Assembly (NCBI RefSeq): GCF_000143825.1
Contig: NZ_CM000961.1
Span: 1,083,772-1,147,771, forward strand
Source: Corynebacterium genitalium ATCC 33030
Lineage (GTDB): Bacteria; Actinomycetota; Actinomycetes; Mycobacteriales; Mycobacteriaceae
Length of the DNA stretch: 64,000 nt
Direction: 5' to 3'
Shown one piece after another: positions 35,703 through 46,066 of the stretch. The first letter of the stretch is position 1. Every line of letters begins with the position of its first letter. Made by a program: the position numbers and the translations under genes. The notes below the pieces were generated by a model, which saw only the letters and a list, made by a program, of their open reading frames with translations, searched no databases and was not told the DNA's origin.

Positions 35703-37191
35703 TGTCATCAGTCGCGACATTGTTGACAGATGAGTCGCGACATGGTGGACAAACCGGCGTCTTGGTGTTTATTTTTTCCAAGGCGCCGGTTGTGGTTTTC
35801 AGGTCAGTGGGGGTTGGCCTTTTCGCCAGTATGGTTTTTGGTAGTTGCGGGATGTGTCGATGTAGTGCTCGGTGATGGGTTCGCCGGTTTCTTTTAGTGA
35901 TGTCGTGATGTGGTTGTCGGTGATGATCATCAGGACTTCTTCGCCGCTGTGGGCTCGGCCGATTCCTAGGCTGTAGAGCCTGCCGGCGTAGCGGATGGTG
36001 ACTTTGCCGCTGGCGGCGACGACGTCGTTGCGGGTGCGCCATTCTTCTTTCGGGGTGAAGGTTGGTTCAGCTTTAGGTCCTGTTGTGTAGGCCTGGTGTG
36101 GGGTACGGCGTCCGAGTGATCGGTGGGGGCGTTCGGTGTTGTAGTAGGCGGTGAATTCGTTGAGCTGCCGTTGTAGTTGGGGGATGGTTTCTGCTGGTGG
36201 TTGTGCGTTGATCCAGCGTTTGAGTGTTTGGTGGAAGCGTTCGATTTTGCCTTGGGTTTGTGGGTGGCCTGGCCGGCCGTTTTTCTGCTGGATACGGTTG
36301 TCGTTAAGTGTTTTCTCGAATGCGTTTCTGCCGCCTTTGCGTCCGGCTAGTCGGGCGGTGAACACCAGCCCGTTGTCAGTGAGTGTGGATGCCGGTGGGC
36401 CGTAGGTGTCGATGAGGCGCTGTAGTTCTGCTGCGACAGCTGGCCCTGTAAATGCTGGCCGGGCGGTGATCGATAGCAGGTAGCGGGAGTGGTCGTCGAT
36501 GAAGTCGAGGACTTCTACGCGCCTGCCGTCGATGAGGAAGAGGTAGGTGATGTCGGCCTGCCAGCATTCGTTGGGCATGGCCGCTTCAAACCTGATGTAG
36601 GAGCTGCGTGGTTTCTTTTGCGGTTGCGGGGCAACAAGTCCGGCTTCAGTGATGATCCGGCGGATCGTCGATGTTGACGGCACACGCAGGCCTTGTTGTC
36701 CTAAGTGGAAAGCGATGGTGTCGGGCCCTGCGTCGAAACCTGCTTTGGTGAGTTCTTTGCGCATGTCGATGATGTGGTTGCGCAGGGTCTCCGGCACGGC
36801 ATTGGGGTGGGTGTGCGGCGCGCGCGATTTGGGGGCGATGGCTTGTTCGCCTCCGGCGTCGAACTCGGAGAGGATCTTGTAGATGCGTTGGCGGGAGATG
36901 CCGAATCGTTTGGCGACTTTGGTGACTGGTTCGCCTTGATCGCGGACGGCTTTGACGATGGCGAGATTTCGGTTCGGGCTGTTCATCTGTCAACGATGTC
37001 CCGACTGATACCAGCACCGTCACTAAACACGCGGGGGTGGCGGGAGGTGTCAATGATGTCGCGACTGAGGTGTCAACCATCACCCCAGATTGTTTCTACC
37101 CCCTAAGTGTCAACAATGTCGCGACTGACCTGTCAACCATCAGGAATGCTGTCCCAGGCACGCCGTGTCAACTATGTCATGACTTCAGACA
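35703..37191 (-). mobile_element. IS481-family insertion sequence, copy 2 (1489 bp)
   Basis: Same length and ends (TGTC...GACA) as the copy at 6520-8008; the encoded transposases and the ends I compared are identical, pointing to recent transposition. Inserted at the 3' end of tRNA-Gly with the transposase reading towards the tRNA, the same geometry as copy 1 at tRNA-Arg. Flanked by perfect 16-bp duplications. Subterminal 19-bp repeats as in copy 1. Confidence 0.95.
35799..36986 (-). CDS. IS481-family transposase (copy 2)
   Basis: 395 residues, identical to the protein of copy 1: N-terminal HTH, DDE integrase core (D in WQADITYL, D in LTDNGLVF, E in GKIERFHQTLK) and a C-terminal beta-rich tail. 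Intact, so both elements may move. Confidence 0.95.
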   Translation of the reverse strand: MNSPNRNLAIVKAVRDQGEPVTKVAKRFGISRQRIYKILSEFDAGGEQAIAPKSRAPHTHPNAVPETLRNHIIDMRKELTKAGFDAGPDTIAFHLGQQGLRVPSTSTIRRIITEAGLVAPQPQKKPRSSYIRFEAAMPNECWQADITYLFLIDGRRVEVLDFIDDHSRYLLSITARPAFTGPAVAAELQRLIDTYGPPASTLTDNGLVFTARLAGRKGGRNAFEKTLNDNRIQQKNGRPGHPQTQGKIERFHQTLKRWINAQPPAETIPQLQRQLNEFTAYYNTERPHRSLGRRTPHQAYTTGPKAEPTFTPKEEWRTRNDVVAASGKVTIRYAGRLYSLGIGRAHSGEEVLMIITDNHITTSLKETGEPITEHYIDTSRNYQKPYWRKGQPPLT

Positions 37192-37207
37192 CCGTCATTC
37201 CCTCCAC
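37192..37207. repeat. Target-site duplication of IS copy 2 (distal copy)
   Basis: 16 bp identical to 35687-35702; an orphan fragment of the tRNA-Gly 3' end including CCA. Confidence 0.92.
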
Positions 37208-37210
37208 CAC

Positions 37211-37243
37211 AGAGCTGGCTCCTGGAAATCCGGAGTCAGCTCT
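37211..37243 (+). terminator. Original tRNA-Gly terminator, displaced by the IS
   Basis: AGAGCTGGCTCC (37211-37222) pairs with GGAGTCAGCTCT (37232-37243), one G-T wobble, 9-nt loop, then TGTTCATT. It would have followed tRNA-Gly by a few nt before insertion. Confidence 0.7.
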
Positions 37244-37335
37244 TGTTCATTCCTGGCCCCCGATGAAACTGCCCTCATTGGGCCCACGTAGAATCGTCTC
37301 CCGTGAGCTAGCGGGGTGAACCCCTGAGCAGCTTA

Positions 37336-37409
37336 CGGGGCGTGGCGCAGTTTGGTAGCGCACCTGCTTTGGGAGCAGGGGGTCGCAGGTTCAAATCCTG
37401 TCGCCCCGA
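37336..37409 (+). tRNA. tRNA-Pro (anticodon TGG)
   Basis: Acceptor CGGGGCG/CGCCCCG with discriminator A, D-arm TGGCGCAGTTTGGTAGCGCA, anticodon TGG in loop TTTGGGA, T-arm GCAGG-TTCAAAT-CCTGT. Located 72 bp upstream of tig, the usual place for tRNA-Pro in corynebacteria. No IS at its 3' end. Confidence 0.95.
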
Positions 37410-37481
37410 CAGGGCACCGCTTTACGCGGCGCCCAGGTGAACCTAACGACAACGAAGACAACTAGCCAGGAGAGTATTTCC

Positions 37482-38906
37482 GTGAAGACTTCCGTGGACA
37501 AGCTCAGCGACACTCGCGCGAAGCTGACCGTGACCGTTCCCTTCGAGGAGCTCGGCACGGAAATCGACCAGGCGTACAAGGCCATTGCTCAGCAGGTCAA
37601 CATCCCGGGTTTCCGTCGCGGTAAGGCTCCGCGCCAGCTTATCGACGCCCGATTTGGCCGCGGCCCGATCCTCGAGCAGGTTGTCAACGATATGCTGCCG
37701 ACCCGCTACGAGCAGGCCGTCACCGAGAACGAGCTGAACGTGCTGGGCCAGCCGCAGATCGAGATCACCGAGATTGAGGACAATGACCACGTCGAGTTCA
37801 CCGCTGAGGTGGACATCCGCCCGGAGATTGAGGTTCCGGACTTCTCCAAGATCTCCGTCACGGTGCCGTCGATCAAGGTCGGCGACGACGCTGTCGACGA
37901 GGAGCTGGACAACTTGCGCGCCCGCTTCGGCGAACTCAAGGACACCAAGCGCAAGCTGAAGAAGGGCGACTTCGCGGTCATCGACCTCGAGGCAACCGTC
38001 GACGGTGAGAAGATTGAGGAAGCCTCCACGGAGGGTATTTCCTACGAGATCGGCCGCGACGACCTCATGGAAGGCCTGGACAAGGCCATTAAAGGCCTCA
38101 AGACCGGCGAGTCCGCTGAGTTCGAGTCCGAGATCCAATACGGCGAGCACAAGGGCGAGCAGGCCACCATCACCGTGACCGTCCAGCAGACCAAGGAGCG
38201 CACCCTGCCGGAGCTCGACGAAGAGTTCGTGCAGATGGCCTCCGAGTTCGACACCGTCGAGGAGCTGCGCGAGTCCACGAAGACCCAGCTCGAGGAAAAC
38301 AGCAAGAACCAGCAGGCTGCTGACATCCGCGACGAGGTCCTCAAGGCCGCGCTGGCACAGTCCTCCTTCGAGCTGCCCACCGCAGCTGTCGACGAGCAGG
38401 TCCACAACCAGCTCCACCAGATCCTCGGCCAGATGGCTCACGACGAGTCCGCCTTCGCCCAGCTGCTCGAGGCGCAGGGCACGACCCGCGAGGAGTTCGA
38501 CAAGGAGTCCCGCGAGAACGCCGAGGACTCCATCCGTACCCAGCTCTTCCTCGATGCTGTCGCCGACCAGGAAGAGCCGGAGGTGTCCCAGCAGGAGCTG
38601 ACCGACCACATCCTGTTCACCGCCCAGTCCTACGGCATGGACCCGAACCAGTTCATCATGCAGCTGCAGCAGTCCGGCCAGGTGGCAAACCTCTACGCCG
38701 ATGTCCGCCGCGGCAAGGCACTGGCCGCCGCTATCGCGCGCACCACCGTGAAGGACGAGGACGGCAACACCATCGATCCGAACGAGTACTTCGGTGAACT
38801 CGACGAGGACGAGGTTGCTGAGGCAGAGGCTGCCGACGCAGCCGTGGTTGAAGCCGCTGAGGCAGACGCTGACGCCGCTGACGCTGATTCGGCAGACGAG
38901 AAGTAA
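37482..38906 (+). CDS. tig: Trigger factor (ribosome-associated chaperone/PPIase)
   Basis: 474 residues. N-terminal ribosome-binding domain with the signature [12 protein letters not shown] (about 40-51), FKBP-type PPIase domain (~155-240), helical C-terminal domain, then an Ala/Asp/Glu-rich tail ending in ADSADEK, typical of actinobacteria. GTG start with AGGAGA 8 nt upstream. Upstream of clpP1P2 as in mycobacteria. A CTTATCGACG repeat (37638-37647) encodes Leu-Ile-Asp in the signature segment. Confidence 0.95.
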   Translation: MKTSVDKLSDTRAKLTVTVPFEELGTEIDQAYKAIAQQVNIPGFRRGKAPRQLIDARFGRGPILEQVVNDMLPTRYEQAVTENELNVLGQPQIEITEIEDNDHVEFTAEVDIRPEIEVPDFSKISVTVPSIKVGDDAVDEELDNLRARFGELKDTKRKLKKGDFAVIDLEATVDGEKIEEASTEGISYEIGRDDLMEGLDKAIKGLKTGESAEFESEIQYGEHKGEQATITVTVQQTKERTLPELDEEFVQMASEFDTVEELRESTKTQLEENSKNQQAADIRDEVLKAALAQSSFELPTAAVDEQVHNQLHQILGQMAHDESAFAQLLEAQGTTREEFDKESRENAEDSIRTQLFLDAVADQEEPEVSQQELTDHILFTAQSYGMDPNQFIMQLQQSGQVANLYADVRRGKALAAAIARTTVKDEDGNTIDPNEYFGELDEDEVAEAEAADAAVVEAAEADADAADADSADEK

Positions 38907-38916
38907 ATCTTCGTGC

Positions 38917-38953
38917 ACCCCGGCAGGCTGGACATTCTCCCGTCTGCCGGGGT
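38917..38953 (+). terminator. tig terminator
   Basis: ACCCCGGCAG (38917-38926) pairs with CTGCCGGGGT (38944-38953), 17-nt loop, followed by TTG. A 10-bp GC-rich stem directly after the tig stop. Confidence 0.75.
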
Positions 38954-38965
38954 TTGCCGTTAGCC

Positions 38966-38983
38966 CGCACGCTGACAGCGAAC
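38966..38983 (+). promoter_or_regulatory. ClgR box upstream of clpP1P2
   Basis: CGCTGACAGCG (38970-38980) fits the ClgR core CGCYNANRGCG exactly, followed by AAC (WWS). ClgR is the known activator of clpP1P2 and clpC in corynebacteria. Located 84 bp before the clpP1 start. Binding is inferred from consensus. Confidence 0.7.
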
Positions 38984-39066
38984 ACAGACCGCCCGGCGGG
39001 AATCCGCGACTAGGGTGGGGCGTTACTTGAGACGCAACGAAAACTGATTTAGAAGGAGCACTGTAG

Positions 39067-39648
39067 ATGACAACCCCGGCCACCGGCATGAACCTGGGTG
39101 ACTCGGTGTACGAGCGCCTGCTGCGTGAGCGCATCATCTTCCTCGGCCAGCAGGTCGACGATGAGATTGCGAACAAGCTGTGCGCGCAGATCCTCCTGCT
39201 GTCCGCAGAGGATCCGAACCGCGACATCTCGCTGTACATCAACTCTCCGGGCGGCTCTGTGACGGCGGGCATGGCGATCTACGACACGATGAAGTACTCG
39301 CCGTGCGACATTGCCACCTACGGCATGGGTCTGGCTGCATCGATGGGCCAGTTCTTGCTGTCGGGCGGCACGAAGGGCAAGCGTTTTGCTCTGCCGCACG
39401 CGCGCATCATGATGCACCAGCCGTCGGCAGGCGTGGGTGGTACCGCAGCTGACATCGCCATCCAAGCGGAGCAGTTCGCGCAGACGAAGAAAGAGATGGC
39501 GGAGCTCATCGCGGAGCACACCGGCCAGAGCTTCGAGCAAATCACCAAGGACTCGGACCGCGACCGCTGGTTCACCGCGCAGGAGGCAAAGGATTACGGG
39601 ATCGTCGACCACGTGATCTCCAACGCCCAAGGCACCATCAGCAACTAA
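39067..39648 (+). CDS. clpP1: ATP-dependent Clp protease proteolytic subunit 1
   Basis: 193 residues. Catalytic Ser in [13 protein letters not shown] (S in ASM), His in MMHQPSAG, Asp in the SDRDRWF region. Forms a mixed tetradecamer with ClpP2 in actinobacteria and degrades substrates presented by ClpX or ClpC. First gene of the clpP1P2 pair, 26 nt before clpP2. Preceded by AGAAGGAG. Confidence 0.94.
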   Translation: MTTPATGMNLGDSVYERLLRERIIFLGQQVDDEIANKLCAQILLLSAEDPNRDISLYINSPGGSVTAGMAIYDTMKYSPCDIATYGMGLAASMGQFLLSGGTKGKRFALPHARIMMHQPSAGVGGTAADIAIQAEQFAQTKKEMAELIAEHTGQSFEQITKDSDRDRWFTAQEAKDYGIVDHVISNAQGTISN

Positions 39649-39674
39649 CCCGGCAGAGATTCAAAGGAGAAAAT

Positions 39675-40295
39675 ATGTCTTTCCAGATGCCTAACTCCCG
39701 TTACGTTCTGCCGAGCTTTATCGAGCAGTCGTCGTACGGCACGAAGGAAACCAACCCGTACTCGAAGCTCTTCGAGGAGCGCATCATCTTCCTGGGCACC
39801 CAGGTCGATGACACGTCCGCCAACGACATCATGGCGCAGCTGCTTGTCCTGGAGTCCCAAGATCCGGACCGCGACATCACGATGTACATCAACTCCCCGG
39901 GCGGTTCCTTTACCTCCCTGATGGCTATCTACGACACGATGCAGTACGTCCGCCCCGACGTGCAGACCGTCTGCCTGGGGCAGGCCGCATCCGCTGCGGC
40001 AGTGATTCTCGCTGCTGGTGCTCCGGGCAAGCGCGCTGCGCTGCCGAACTCCCGCGTGCTCATTCACCAGCCGGCCACCCAGGGCACCCAGGGCCAGGTT
40101 TCTGACCTGGAGATTCAGGCCCAGGAGATCGAGCGCATGCGCCGCCTCATGGAGGAGACGCTGGCCCGCCACTCCGGCCGCACCGCTGAGCAGGTTCGCA
40201 TCGACACCGACCGCGACAAGATCCTCACCGCTGAGGAAGCTGTCGAGTACGGCATCATCGACCAGGTCTTCGACTACCGCAAGCTCAACGCATAA
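39675..40295 (+). CDS. clpP2: ATP-dependent Clp protease proteolytic subunit 2
   Basis: 206 residues. Catalytic Ser in [13 protein letters not shown], His in LIHQPATQG, Asp in DTDRDKIL. Longer N-terminus ([20 protein letters not shown]) than ClpP1, as in the mycobacterial ClpP2 that docks the ATPase. Ribosome site AAAGGAGA. Followed by a strong terminator. Confidence 0.94.
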   Translation: MSFQMPNSRYVLPSFIEQSSYGTKETNPYSKLFEERIIFLGTQVDDTSANDIMAQLLVLESQDPDRDITMYINSPGGSFTSLMAIYDTMQYVRPDVQTVCLGQAASAAAVILAAGAPGKRAALPNSRVLIHQPATQGTQGQVSDLEIQAQEIERMRRLMEETLARHSGRTAEQVRIDTDRDKILTAEEAVEYGIIDQVFDYRKLNA

Positions 40296-40305
40296 GAGCT
40301 TTTCG

Positions 40306-40315
40306 CTTATCGACG
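40306..40315 (+). repeat. CTTATCGACG repeat at the foot of the clpP2 terminator
   Basis: Exact 10-mer, preceded by G, 10 bp after the clpP2 stop and overlapping the left base of the terminator stem. Confidence 0.85.
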
Positions 40316-40357
40316 CCCCCGCGTCCAGCCTTCACCGGCCTGGATTCGCGGGGGCGT
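40313..40357 (+). terminator. clpP1P2 terminator
   Basis: ACGCCCCCGCG (40313-40323) pairs perfectly with CGCGGGGGCGT (40347-40357); an inner TCCAG/CTGGA stem extends it. Followed by TGTCTTTATT. Confidence 0.85.
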
Positions 40358-40433
40358 TGTCTTTATTCGCATTCACGCGCCAAACCGAGGAACGGTTCCG
40401 GCGCCGCAACAGATCCACGACTTCTAGTCCCGC

Positions 40434-40518
40434 AGATTTAGTTTGCATCGGGCCTGATCTTGGTAGCCAAAAGACCAGGTCAGATCTTATTACCAATGCA
40501 ACCATGCGAACTAAATCT
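40434..40518. repeat. Variable-arm inverted repeat element (65-nt spacer), member B
   Basis: AGATTTAGTT (40434-40443) pairs with AACTAAATCT (40509-40518) over exactly 65 nt. Inner stem TTGCAT/ATGCAA, inner hairpin CTGATCTTGG/CCAGGTCAG. Core CCAGGTCAGAT at the same spacer position as in member A. Between convergent clpP2 and a lipoprotein gene. Confidence 0.7.
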
Positions 40519-40529
40519 TGGCACCACTC

Positions 40530-41036
40530 TTAGCGGCACGGAGTGAGCTTTTCGACGAACTCTTCCGGCGCACCCATCTCGCGCACCTTGTCGTGGTCGT
40601 AGCACTTGAAGTTCGACGCCGGATCGCGTCCGTCGTGCTCAATTGGCTGCCAGTCGTTGCCGTCCCAGTGCAGGTATTCCACGTTGTCGGAGCGGTACTT
40701 CCCGATCACGGCGAACTGTCCGTCGCAGTAGGCGGAGATGGTGTCACCGATATCGCCTTCCTCTGCGGGGGTCCACTCGCACGGGCCGGTCGGGGATTCG
40801 GCCGGTTCCGCAGCCGCGGCTGCGTCAGTCGATTTTTCCGTTTCGGAGACTGTGACCGTGGTGGAGCTGTCGTCTGTTTCTGGTTCAGTCTCCTCGGAGA
40901 CAGTTTCCGTTGTGGTCTCAGGACTCGGGGCGGGTTCTGGCAGCGGGGCGTCCTCGGTGCATGCGGCTAGCCCGAGAGGAAGTAGAGCCGCGCAAACGAG
41001 GGTGCTGAGAGTGTGGGTTGCAGAACGAGTAGTCAT
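40530..41036 (-). CDS. Putative secreted lipoprotein, paralogue 1
   Basis: 168 residues. Signal peptide with lipobox LAAC (TLVCAALLPLGLAAC), a long Thr/Ser/Glu/Pro linker (~30-85), then a ~80-residue domain (PCEWTPAEEGDIGDTISAYCDGQFAVIGKYRSDNVEYLHWDGNDWQPI) with four Cys. Ribosome site GGAGG. Resembles the next gene downstream in order, spacing of Cys and YL-WDG-type core, so the two are likely paralogues. Function unknown. Confidence 0.8.
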   Translation of the reverse strand: MTTRSATHTLSTLVCAALLPLGLAACTEDAPLPEPAPSPETTTETVSEETEPETDDSSTTVTVSETEKSTDAAAAAEPAESPTGPCEWTPAEEGDIGDTISAYCDGQFAVIGKYRSDNVEYLHWDGNDWQPIEHDGRDPASNFKCYDHDKVREMGAPEEFVEKLTPCR

Positions 41037-41131
41037 TGTGGCCTCCGGCAAATCAACCAACAGTTGTACAGGCCAAACTACCTAGGATGAATGGCTCGGC
41101 ACTGGTTACGCAGCTTTTGCCCGTTAAATTC

Positions 41132-41641
41132 CTAATCGCACTCCATCATTTTGTCAGTGATGAACGCCGGTGCGCCATCGTCTGCGTAGGAGTCCACGTC
41201 GTAACAGTTGAAGCCGGTAAAGGTTTGGCCGTCCGGCTGGATCTCCACCCAGTGGGTGCCTGAAAGCATGTAGTACACGGAGTCGTCGGACTGAGGGGTG
41301 TAGCCGTAAGCCCATTCACCGTCACATTCTCCGAGCACCCTGCCGTCATGCTCCAAGTCTCCTTCTACGGCGGAACAAGACACTTCGACGGGGTCCTCGG
41401 ACTCTTCAACCGGAGCTTGTTCTGCGGGCTCATCATCGACCGGTTCTTCTTCAGCCTCGGTCTCCGCTTCGTCATACATCGTCTCGGTGATGGTCACCGG
41501 GTCGAGGGGTTCGGGGCTGGCGCTGTCGTCGATAGTGGGTTCTTCGATTCCACCGCATGCGGCGAGGCTGAGCGGGAGCAGAACAGCTGCGCCGACGGCA
41601 GCAGCTGCTCGGCGGGTGTGTAGGCGCGGGAGGGCGATCAT
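41132..41641 (-). CDS. Putative secreted lipoprotein, paralogue 2
   Basis: 169 residues. Lipobox LAAC, an acidic linker rich in Glu/Asp/Pro (~30-85), and a C-terminal domain VSCSAVEGDLEHDGRVLGECDGEWAYGYTPQSDDSVYYMLSGTHWVEIQPDG with CDGEWAYGY-type pattern parallel to CDGQFAVIGKY in the neighbour. Function unknown; probably a host- or surface-facing pair. Confidence 0.78.
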   Translation of the reverse strand: MIALPRLHTRRAAAAVGAAVLLPLSLAACGGIEEPTIDDSASPEPLDPVTITETMYDEAETEAEEEPVDDEPAEQAPVEESEDPVEVSCSAVEGDLEHDGRVLGECDGEWAYGYTPQSDDSVYYMLSGTHWVEIQPDGQTFTGFNCYDVDSYADDGAPAFITDKMMECD

Positions 41642-41749
41642 GGCGATATTCCTTGCATCGTCAATTAACGGGATGCTTTAAACATAACCGGGGATCGCGG
41701 TTGTGGTGGGGGAAACGCTCCGGATCGGGGCGAGGAAACGTCGTAAAGC

Positions 41750-42532
41750 TTAGGCCTTGAGGAACGCGACCAGAGCTTCGTTGAACATGTCGGGCTGTTC
41801 CGTTGCCACCTGGTGGGATGCGGGCTCGATGACGTTCATCTCGCTCGGTCCCGTGACTCCATCGGCGATCTCGCGGAGCTTGTCGGGGCCGGTGGAGGGG
41901 TCGTTGGAACCTGCGATGGCCAGGACCGGAACGGTGATTTCCTGCAGGCGCTCATCAAAACCCCACTTGGCCAAGGCATCGCCGCACTGCGCGTACGCCT
42001 CCGGATCGACAGAGCCGACCATGGCCTTGAACTTATCGACGACATCACCGTGCTCTGCCTTGAACCCGTCCGTGAACCAGTTGTCCACCGTAGGATCCAC
42101 GATCGGGTCCATGCCCTCGTTGCGGGCGGTGTCGGAGCGCTCCTGCCACTTGCCGGCCCCGCCGAGGAACGTCGCCGTGGAAGCGAAGACCGCGCGCTCG
42201 ACCAAGTCGGACGTTGCGGCGAGGTGCTGTGCAATCGCACCACCCATGGACAGGCCCACGATTGCGCAGGAGGAAATGCCCAGCGAGTTGAGGGTCTCGA
42301 TGACATCGCTTGCGAGGTCGTCGACCGTGGTCATGCCCAGATTGACCGCCGGGACGGGGGACTCGCCGTGGCCGCGGTGGTTAATGCACACCACTTTGAA
42401 CTCGTCTTCTAATGCGGGAAGCTGCGCATCCCACGACTCGTGGGTCGTGCCGATGGACGGCAGCAGGACAACGGTCTTTTCACTGTTTTCATTGCCGGAT
42501 ACTTGTGCGTCAAGGATTGTCATGGCATTCAT
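41750..42532 (-). CDS. Alpha/beta hydrolase (3-oxoadipate enol-lactonase-like)
   Basis: 260 residues. Nucleophile elbow GLSMGG (Ser), oxyanion HG in [11 protein letters not shown]-terminal His in ASHQVA, catalytic Asp in AGSNDPSTG. PcaD-like length and order. Start at 42532 (MNAMTIL); ATG three codons later also possible. No catabolic genes adjoin, so substrate is open. A CTTATCGACG repeat (42032-42041) lies inside. Confidence 0.82.
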   Translation of the reverse strand: MNAMTILDAQVSGNENSEKTVVLLPSIGTTHESWDAQLPALEDEFKVVCINHRGHGESPVPAVNLGMTTVDDLASDVIETLNSLGISSCAIVGLSMGGAIAQHLAATSDLVERAVFASTATFLGGAGKWQERSDTARNEGMDPIVDPTVDNWFTDGFKAEHGDVVDKFKAMVGSVDPEAYAQCGDALAKWGFDERLQEITVPVLAIAGSNDPSTGPDKLREIADGVTGPSEMNVIEPASHQVATEQPDMFNEALVAFLKA

Positions 42533-42645
42533 TGTTCCCGAACTACCGGCATCCTGCAGACGCGCGATCAATGCCGGTTTTGGCGGCTTGGGCGGTTACA
42601 CTCGAGAGACCGAAACCTCACATGTTTTCTGCTCGGGGGCGGACG

Positions 42646-42672
42646 GGAATGTTCCACCCGCCGGGTAGCGTT
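42646..42672 (+). promoter_or_regulatory. Possible SigH-type promoter for clpX
   Basis: GGAA (42646-42649), 20 nt, GTT (42670-42672), fitting the corynebacterial SigH pattern GGAA-N18-21-GTT; 53 bp before the clpX ATG. A short degenerate pattern, so only suggestive, but Clp genes are known heat/oxidative-stress targets. Confidence 0.4.
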
Positions 42673-42724
42673 GAGGTTGTCAGTTCTAAGTGGCGAGACA
42701 GAAGCGAGAGTTGAGACACATCCC

Positions 42725-44005
42725 ATGGCAGTAACGCAAGACAGCTCGGATTTGCTGAAGTGCTCCTTCTGCGGCAAGAGCCAGAAGCAGGTGCGCAAGC
42801 TCATTGCCGGCGGCGGCGTCTACATCTGCGATGAGTGCATTGAGCTGTGCAACGAGATCATCGAGGAAGAGCTGGCCGGCGCTCAGGCGCAGGAGACGAG
42901 CGACGACGGGCACCTGCCGCGTCCCTCTGAGATCACCTCGTTCTTGGACCAGTATGTGATCGGGCAGGACCGCGCGAAGCGCACCTTGGCCGTTGCTGTG
43001 TACAACCACTACAAGCGTGTCCGCACGGAGAAGTCCGCTGCATCGGGGGCTCGCAAGCGGGATGAGGACGTGGAGATTGCCAAGTCCAACATTCTGCTGC
43101 TCGGGCCGACAGGCTCGGGTAAGACCTACCTGGCGCAGACCCTCGCCCGGATGCTCAACGTGCCGTTCGCGATCGCCGATGCGACATCGTTGACGGAGGC
43201 GGGCTATGTCGGCGAGGATGTGGAGAACATCCTGCTGAAGTTGCTGCAGGCAGCAGACTTTGACGTGAACCGCGCCCAGAACGGCATCATCTACGTCGAC
43301 GAGGTGGATAAGATCTCCCGGAAGTCGGAGAACCCCTCCATCACCCGTGACGTGTCTGGTGAGGGTGTGCAGCAGGCGCTGCTGAAGATCCTCGAGGGCA
43401 CCGTTGCATCCGTGCCGCCGCAAGGTGGGCGCAAGCACCCCAACCAGGAGTTCATCCAGCTGGACACGACGAACATCCTGTTCATCGTGGCGGGTGCTTT
43501 CGACGGTTTGGACAAGGTCATCGCCGAACGCGTGGGCAAGAAGGGAATCGGCTTCGGCGCGGAGATCGATTCGGCCGCGGAGCGCGAGGAAGCCAACATG
43601 CTCGCTCAGGTGCAGCCGGAGGACTTGGTCAAGTTCGGTCTCATCCCCGAGTTCATTGGCCGTCTGCCGATTCTTGCCGCTGTGGAGAACCTCGATGAAG
43701 AATCCATGGTGCGCGTGCTCACTGAGCCGAAGAACTCTCTGGTCAAGCAGTACCAGCGCCTGTTCAACATGGATGGGGCGCAGTTGCGGTTCGACGACGG
43801 GGCACTGTCTGCCGTGGCGAAAAAGGCAGCGGAGCGCGGCACGGGTGCCCGCGGCCTACGCGCGATCATGGAAGAGATCCTCGTCCCGATCATGTACGAC
43901 CTGCCGGACCGCGATGACGTGGACGAAGTGGTCATCACTGATGCGGTGGTCAACGACGACGCTGAGCCGGACTACGTGCTCCGCGACGCCAAGAAGTCCG
44001 CTTAA
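42725..44005 (+). CDS. clpX: ATP-dependent Clp protease ATP-binding subunit ClpX
   Basis: 426 residues. Zinc-binding domain CSFCGKSQ...[10 protein letters not shown] (four Cys), Walker [10 protein letters not shown], Walker [10 protein letters not shown], and the C-terminal sensor-2 region with [13 protein letters not shown]. Unfolds tagged or N-end substrates for the ClpP1P2 chamber. ATG start; a longer in-frame reading upstream crosses the divergent hydrolase gene and is not used. Confidence 0.96.
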   Translation: MAVTQDSSDLLKCSFCGKSQKQVRKLIAGGGVYICDECIELCNEIIEEELAGAQAQETSDDGHLPRPSEITSFLDQYVIGQDRAKRTLAVAVYNHYKRVRTEKSAASGARKRDEDVEIAKSNILLLGPTGSGKTYLAQTLARMLNVPFAIADATSLTEAGYVGEDVENILLKLLQAADFDVNRAQNGIIYVDEVDKISRKSENPSITRDVSGEGVQQALLKILEGTVASVPPQGGRKHPNQEFIQLDTTNILFIVAGAFDGLDKVIAERVGKKGIGFGAEIDSAAEREEANMLAQVQPEDLVKFGLIPEFIGRLPILAAVENLDEESMVRVLTEPKNSLVKQYQRLFNMDGAQLRFDDGALSAVAKKAAERGTGARGLRAIMEEILVPIMYDLPDRDDVDEVVITDAVVNDDAEPDYVLRDAKKSA

Positions 44006-44019
44006 GCCGGGGACCTGAG

Positions 44020-44838
44020 CTACAGAGTGCCGGCGCCGCTGCCGTTGTCGTAAATGTCGTCGGCGGATTCGCCCACGCTGTAATCGACGGGCAGCGCATC
44101 GTCCCCCTGCTCAGAGTCAGACGAGCCTGCCTGCATGTCCCTCGGCAGTGACACTGTCAGGTAAGAATTGTGCCCAGTGTCAGGGATCGTCGAGGTCAGG
44201 AACGACAACACTAGGTCAATGGTGAGCCGCCGCATCCCCTCCGTGTTGTCCGGGGTGAACAGGTTGATCGCGCCGAAACTGTCCATCGTGTCCTTATTGC
44301 CCACGCGGAAGAACGCGGTCGAGGCGATGATGAAGCCAAGGTCAGAGGCGGACACGCCGGGACGGAATGCTCCGGCATCCTGACCCATCATGAGTAACCG
44401 TTCGATCTGGAGGATCATGTCCATGTTGCTCCAGATGGCGGTCACGTCGCTCTTGTCCAGAACCGGGTCGAGGTTCTCACGCAGGAACAGCTGGATTGAG
44501 TCCGGGTGCTGGACCATCTGGTGGAAGATCGAGTCTACAAAGCGGCGGATGCCCTCAACAGGCACCTTGAAGGTGCGCTCAAGGAATTCCTGCGGCGGGG
44601 AGAAGGACCATGCAGCGCGTTGCAGGGCACTGACGTATAGGCCCTTCTTGTCGCCGAAGTGGTAGTGCAGCATGCGTTTGGTCACACCGGCTTCCGTAGC
44701 AATGGTCTCCAGCCGGGTGGCGGCGTACCCGTTGCGAGCGAATTCGCGCAGCGCGACATCAACGGCCTGCTCGATGCGGGCCTTGACTGCGGGCGCGGAG
44801 TGGCCAACCGGATTGCGCTGCGCGGTCAGGTCGGACAC
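44020..44838 (-). CDS. TetR-family regulator
   Basis: 272 residues. N-terminal HTH VDVALREFARNGYAATRLETIATEAGVTKRMLHYHFGDKKGLYVSALQRAA, the classical TetR pattern. The ligand-binding C-terminal domain is long, with a ~50-residue acidic disordered tail (SSDSEQGDDALPVDY). Divergent from mdh, 195 bp away, so it may control its own gene or mdh. Effector unknown. Confidence 0.88.
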   Translation of the reverse strand: MSDLTAQRNPVGHSAPAVKARIEQAVDVALREFARNGYAATRLETIATEAGVTKRMLHYHFGDKKGLYVSALQRAAWSFSPPQEFLERTFKVPVEGIRRFVDSIFHQMVQHPDSIQLFLRENLDPVLDKSDVTAIWSNMDMILQIERLLMMGQDAGAFRPGVSASDLGFIIASTAFFRVGNKDTMDSFGAINLFTPDNTEGMRRLTIDLVLSFLTSTIPDTGHNSYLTVSLPRDMQAGSSDSEQGDDALPVDYSVGESADDIYDNGSGAGTL

Positions 44839-45006
44839 GTCTGCCTCCTCGGGGCCGGGGGATAAATACTTAATTGATCAACCATAAGATTGCCTAAATT
44901 GTTCGCACGGTGGGCGAATATGGGGGTAAACGGGGCAGTCAGGGTGGAAAAACCCTAGAAGAACGGGGGTAGCATGGACCTGGAGGACAACCCCGGCAGG
45001 GGGTGA

Positions 45007-46017
<1,011 letters not shown>

Positions 46018-46066
46018 AGCTTTCCCCCTTATCAGCGCGAGCATTGACCCCGCTAGACTGTTCTGC

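Noticed and set aside
37443-39272. 609-codon open frame on the minus strand opposite tig and clpP1
   Set aside because: Leu/Val/Gly-rich translation with no motif; tig and clpP1 are unambiguous on the + strand.
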